Shown: piece after piece, positions 31,042 to 33,956 of the stretch
Layout of the letters: every line of letters begins with the position of its first letter
How positions within the stretch are numbered: position 1 is the stretch's first letter
Assembly: GCA_964461455.1 (NCBI GenBank)
Contig: CAYWUJ010000029.1
Location: 1 to 33,956, forward strand
DNA from: UBA1413 sp964461455
Lineage (GTDB): Bacteria; Bacteroidota; Bacteroidia; Bacteroidales; Prolixibacteraceae
Direction: 5' to 3'
Length of the DNA: 33,956 bases
Notes under the pieces: generated by a model
Database searches by the model: none
The model's input: only the letters and a program-made list of their open reading frames with translations
What the model was told of the DNA's origin: nothing
Translations under genes and position numbers: made by a program

Positions 31042-31725
31042 TCAGAGGGTTAATTGTCCGTTGCGGAGATGATAAAGGCGGTCCATGCGGGCTGCCAGCT
31101 CCGCGGAATGGGTCACGGTGACCAGGGTGACCCCCTCTTCACGGCTCAGTCCCGTGAGCAGGTCGGCCAGAATGGAGGCGTTCTCTTCGTCGAGGGCCCC
31201 CGTGGGTTCGTCGGCGAGCAGGAGATGGGGTTTGTTGACCAGGGCACGCACTACGGCGGTACGCTGGCACTCCCCGCCCGAGAGTTCCCCGGGTTTCTGG
31301 TGCCGCCGCTCCCAGATTCCGGTTTTCCGGAGCAGGTATTCAGCCCATTGCTGCTCTTCGGGGGTCACCTCCCTCTTAAAGGCCAGCAGGGGCAGAAGCA
31401 CATTTTCCATCATCGACAGCTGGGGCATGAGGTGATGCTGCTGAAAGACAAATCCCAGTTCCCTGTTGCGGAAAAGGGCGAGTTCCCTGTCGCTGTAACC
31501 GCTGATGTTACGTTCGCGGAAGGTGATCTCCCCGCGGTCGGGACGGTCGAGGGCCCCGATAAGGTTGAGAAGGGTGGTTTTTCCGCTGCCGCTGGGGCCC
31601 ACTATTCCCGTGCGGGTACCAGACTCCAGTTTCCAGGAAAGCCCTGCAAGCACCGGCCTGAAGGCATGGCTTCCCGGGGTTCCGTACCCCTTGTGAATAT
31701 CGTTCAATTGAAGAAGCATCTCCAT
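31042..31725 (-). CDS. ABC transporter ATP-binding protein (MacB/LolD type)
   Basis: Cytosolic ATPase of 227 residues that powers the FtsX-type permease encoded next to it. Walker A is GPSGSGKT (43-50), the Q-loop is FVFQQHHLMP, the signature is LSGGE (148-152) followed by CQRT, Walker B is LLLADEPTG (168-176), and the switch His is 206 in VTHS. The Cys in the signature (GGECQR, usually GGEQQR) is a mild variant. ATG 31725 is used, with ATG two codons later also possible. It is the first gene of the two-gene operon, 45 bases after the glycosyltransferase stop, so the three may be co-transcribed. Confidence 0.94.
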   Translation of the reverse strand: MEMLLQLNDIHKGYGTPGSHAFRPVLAGLSWKLESGTRTGIVGPSGSGKTTLLNLIGALDRPDRGEITFRERNISGYSDRELALFRNRELGFVFQQHHLMPQLSMMENVLLPLLAFKREVTPEEQQWAEYLLRKTGIWERRHQKPGELSGGECQRTAVVRALVNKPHLLLADEPTGALDEENASILADLLTGLSREEGVTLVTVTHSAELAARMDRLYHLRNGQLTL

Positions 31726-31770
31726 GTTATCCCTGTTATTAAGGCACTTCCGTAATCTCTCAGTGAAAAA

Positions 31771-33087
31771 TCAGACGGTAAGTGCTGTTTTGGTGGTTTT
31801 GTTATCCTTCACTTTTTGGTAGAGGGCGATCATTTCGTTGGCATGGTCGTGGATGTTAAAGACCTTGATGACGCCTTCGCGGGCTTTATGGCTGAGAGTG
31901 TTGAGGGTGGCCGGTTCGTGGAGAAGGGCCGCCCAGGCATCGGTCAGTTTTTCCGGGGTGTTGGGGGAGTATGTCCTTCCACCTCCCGAGAGGCTGATGA
32001 TTTCGGGGAAGGCTCCCAGGGCAGGCTGCACGATGGGAATTCCGCTGGCCATGAGTTCGGTCAGGTACATGCCGAAAGCCTCGCCATTGCGCACCGGCAC
32101 CGTGGCCAGTGCCGCCCTGCGGAAAAACTCCTTTCTCCCCTCCCCTTCAAATTCCTCGTGGAAAATGACGTCGCCGGTAAGGCCGGCGCGGGCTAATTTC
32201 TTCTTCTGGGTGGCGATGAAGCGGTGATCGGCAGCGGTGGAGCCCCCGGTGACGATGAGCCTGACATCGCTGAATGCCGCCTGCCGCCTGAGAAGGATAA
32301 AGGCGTCGACGACAATGTCGAAGCCGTTTTCAGGGCACATACGCGAGATATACCCCAGGGTCCTGCTTTTGCCCGAAGAGGGAATGAATTCATATTCGCC
32401 GGGGTCTACCCCCAGATATATGGGGAATACCTTGTCGGCAGGCAGGGCCATGCGTTCTATCATGACGCCGGCAAACCAGTTGCTCACGGCAATGAAGGCA
32501 TCGACATCGGCGGCTTTCTCGGCCATGAGCTTCCATATCCGTTCGCGGAACTCGGGTTTCATCACATCGACCCACACGTCTTCATCCTGGAGGGAGCAGA
32601 CAATGGGAACATCGGTTTTTTCGCGTATCCTGCGTGCCAACCCAAGCAACAGGGCATTCGAGAGATGGATGACATCGGGTTTGCAGTGCCCGGCAATCCA
32701 GTCGGCCAGTTTTTCGAGTTCTTCCTTCTGCGCGCCCTCCTCGCCCATCAGCATCGAGACGGTCATCTCCTCGAGACCAGCAGCATTGGTAGATCCGGCC
32801 ATGGAGGCGGCCAGCTTCAGCACCGGACCCTTATTGAGAAGTTTGTCGACCCATGCCGGGGCTTTCCGCAAAAACGGAAACATCTGCTTCAGATAGATGC
32901 TCACGGCCCCGTAAAAAACGGGGATATCGGTGATGTCGCGTTCGTCGGAGAAAAGGGGAAGGTACATGGGGATTTTTACCACCTGATGACCTTCTTTACG
33001 GAGGGCATCCACATATTTACTGTCGCGCAAACAGTTACCGCAGTAAAAGGAACCTCCCGAGCCGGGGATGATCTGTAATATGTTCAT
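31771..33087 (-). CDS. GT4-family glycosyltransferase
   Basis: Retaining GT-B glycosyltransferase of 438 residues that should transfer a sugar from a nucleotide donor in the cytosol. The N-terminal acceptor domain has the glycine loop IIPGSGGSFYCGNCLRD (6-22). The C-terminal donor domain has GYISRMCPENGFD (245-257), RLIVTGGS (277-283) and the EX7E motif in EAFGMYLTE (336-344), followed by ASGIPIVQPALGAFPEII. There are no membrane spans. The acceptor and product (lipid glycan, exopolysaccharide or glycoconjugate) cannot be named, as no other glycan-assembly gene is near. A TAATTTTA near-match to the -7 element (minus strand, 33092-33099) is very close to the ATG. Confidence 0.9.
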   Translation of the reverse strand: MNILQIIPGSGGSFYCGNCLRDSKYVDALRKEGHQVVKIPMYLPLFSDERDITDIPVFYGAVSIYLKQMFPFLRKAPAWVDKLLNKGPVLKLAASMAGSTNAAGLEEMTVSMLMGEEGAQKEELEKLADWIAGHCKPDVIHLSNALLLGLARRIREKTDVPIVCSLQDEDVWVDVMKPEFRERIWKLMAEKAADVDAFIAVSNWFAGVMIERMALPADKVFPIYLGVDPGEYEFIPSSGKSRTLGYISRMCPENGFDIVVDAFILLRRQAAFSDVRLIVTGGSTAADHRFIATQKKKLARAGLTGDVIFHEEFEGEGRKEFFRRAALATVPVRNGEAFGMYLTELMASGIPIVQPALGAFPEIISLSGGGRTYSPNTPEKLTDAWAALLHEPATLNTLSHKAREGVIKVFNIHDHANEMIALYQKVKDNKTTKTALTV

Positions 33088-33161
33088 GACCTAAAATTAA
33101 CGTTATTCTTTGCACTATGTTCACCACACCCCCGGGATTCCTGCAAACGCAATTCCCAATA

Positions 33162-33204
33162 TTCTGATATTCTGTTAGTCTGATATTCTGACCTTCTGAC
33201 CTTC
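33162..33204. repeat. Short degenerate repeats in the intergenic region
   Basis: The 12-mer TCTGATATTCTG occurs at 33163-33174 and 33179-33190, followed at once by a tandem pair of TGACCTTC (33189-33196, 33197-33204). All units are variations on TCTGA/ATTCTG. They fill the space after the beta-propeller gene's stop codon. Confidence 0.7.
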
Positions 33205-33207
33205 TTT

Positions 33208-33955
33208 CTATGGTCCGAAGCAGGTGATGGTTCCGTCTGAGGCCCCGGTGATGATGCGGTTCCCGGCGACGGCGGGATTGCTGATGATGGAGGATCCCAC
33301 TTCGTAGCGCCACATCTCCTTGCCGTCGGCAAGCCGCAGGATGAAGAGGTCACCGCGCATGTTGGCCGCTACCACGTTTTTCCCGGCAATGACGGGTGAG
33401 GCTTCCACCCTGTTCCCGGTGTTGAAGCTCCATATTTTTTTGCCGTTGTTTTTGTCGAAGCAGTAGACATTTTTGTCATGGTTGGCGGTGACCACATAGT
33501 TCCCTGCCACGGCGGGGGAAGCGATAAAGGGGAGTTTCACTCTGGCATCTTCCCACTTCCAGGAAATGGCTCCTGCCGCCATGTCGACCTGTGAGAATTT
33601 GCCGTCGTAATCGCCGATCCATGCTTTTTCGCCCTCCACGGCCACGGAGCCTGCCACATAGGTGGCCACGTTGATCTTTCTGACCACCTTGCCCGAAGCG
33701 ATGTCGACGAGATGGAGAAAGCCGTCGCATCCCCCGAAGACGGCCATGCCGTTATGGCAGGCGGCAGCGCCGTTGATGTAGTTGTCAGACTCATATCTCC
33801 AGCGCATCTTTCCCGTGGCGGCATCGACGCAGTGGAGGTAATAGTCGTAGCTTCCCACCAGAAGAAGGGTGGTTTTTCCCGACTTGTACCAGTTCACAGA
33901 GCCCACGATCTGGTTTTCGGTTTTGTACTCCCACACTTTTTTGCCGGTTTTGAGG
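33208..33955 (-). CDS. PQQ-type beta-propeller repeat protein (5' end outside window)
   Basis: C-terminal ~249 residues of a protein whose frame continues beyond the window. It consists of repeating ~35-40-residue blades of the PQQ-like type: DAATGKMRWRYES, DIASGKVVRKINV, DMAAGAISWKWED, DKNNGKKIWSFNT and LADGKEMWRYEVG, each preceded by strand motifs such as VAGNYVVTANHD and IAGKNVVAANMRGDLF. Such propellers occur in BamB-like scaffold proteins and in quinoprotein dehydrogenases; no dehydrogenase active-site motif is in the visible part. The protein ends at a TAG shortly after CFGP. It is upstream of the GT4 gene on the same strand. Location cannot be judged without the N-terminus. Confidence 0.85.
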   Translation of the reverse strand, partial: LKTGKKVWEYKTENQIVGSVNWYKSGKTTLLLVGSYDYYLHCVDAATGKMRWRYESDNYINGAAACHNGMAVFGGCDGFLHLVDIASGKVVRKINVATYVAGSVAVEGEKAWIGDYDGKFSQVDMAAGAISWKWEDARVKLPFIASPAVAGNYVVTANHDKNVYCFDKNNGKKIWSFNTGNRVEASPVIAGKNVVAANMRGDLFILRLADGKEMWRYEVGSSIISNPAVAGNRIITGASDGTITCFGP

Positions 33956-33956
33956 T

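Overview
The window reads as chromosomal DNA of a Bacteroidota bacterium, probably an uncultured Bacteroidales-like lineage with fairly GC-rich coding DNA and AT-rich intergenic DNA. The evidence is the gene families (DUF5606 protein, OmpA with five TSP3 calcium repeats, carboxypeptidase-regulatory-domain TonB receptor, GH92 and GH115 hydrolases, Bacteroidetes-type ECF sigma factor), repeated matches to the Bacteroidota -7 promoter element TAnnTTTG upstream of genes, and the scarcity of strong Shine-Dalgarno sequences. I saw no tRNA, rRNA, CRISPR array, insertion sequence or phage gene. It looks like ordinary core and accessory chromosome, not a mobile island.

Layout. Positions 1-4630 hold the 3' end of rpe, a 5'-truncated DJ-1/PfpI remnant fused to the end of an ECF sigma gene, a DUF5606 gene, a DEDDh exonuclease, a major OmpA-type outer-membrane protein with a clear terminator, and a small RRM RNA-binding protein. 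From 4639 to 16297 everything is on the minus strand. In transcription order these are a radical-SAM sulfatase-maturase-like enzyme, iorA-iorB (ferredoxin-type 2-oxoacid oxidation), sucA-sucB (2-oxoglutarate dehydrogenase E1 and E2), and a two-gene operon of a GH115 alpha-glucuronidase and a Tat-exported glycosylasparaginase. From 16518 to 22310 the plus strand carries a LAS-type (DUF5715) peptidase, an orphan TonB-dependent receptor, a PhzF-family enzyme and an NtrC-type sigma-54 response regulator. fabD is convergent with that regulator and divergent from a GH92 mannosidase lipoprotein.

Positions 25818-27700 hold four small genes: a LEA-like charged protein and a DUF937 protein on the plus strand, converging on a shared bidirectional terminator with a Kbp/LysM protein and a dodecin on the minus strand. 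This is the most coherent candidate for an under-described module, probably linked to stress or stationary phase. The right end (27800-33955, minus strand) has a large FtsX-type ABC permease with its ATPase, a GT4 glycosyltransferase and a PQQ-type beta-propeller protein that runs off the window.

How the genes may work together: the exported GH115, asparaginase and GH92 enzymes, together with the sulfatase-maturase homologue, suggest a glycan- and glycoprotein-degrading lifestyle, although no SusD and no sulfatase lie in the window. An NAD-linked OGDH beside a ferredoxin-linked IOR suggests flexible 2-oxoacid oxidation. No clearly novel multi-gene defence or mobile system was found. The more notable oddities are the truncated DJ-1 gene, altered key residues in OmpA, GH92 and dodecin, a strong palindrome between divergent genes at 1381-1417, structured DNA upstream of the sigma-54 regulator, and a partial duplication of the fabD 3' end.
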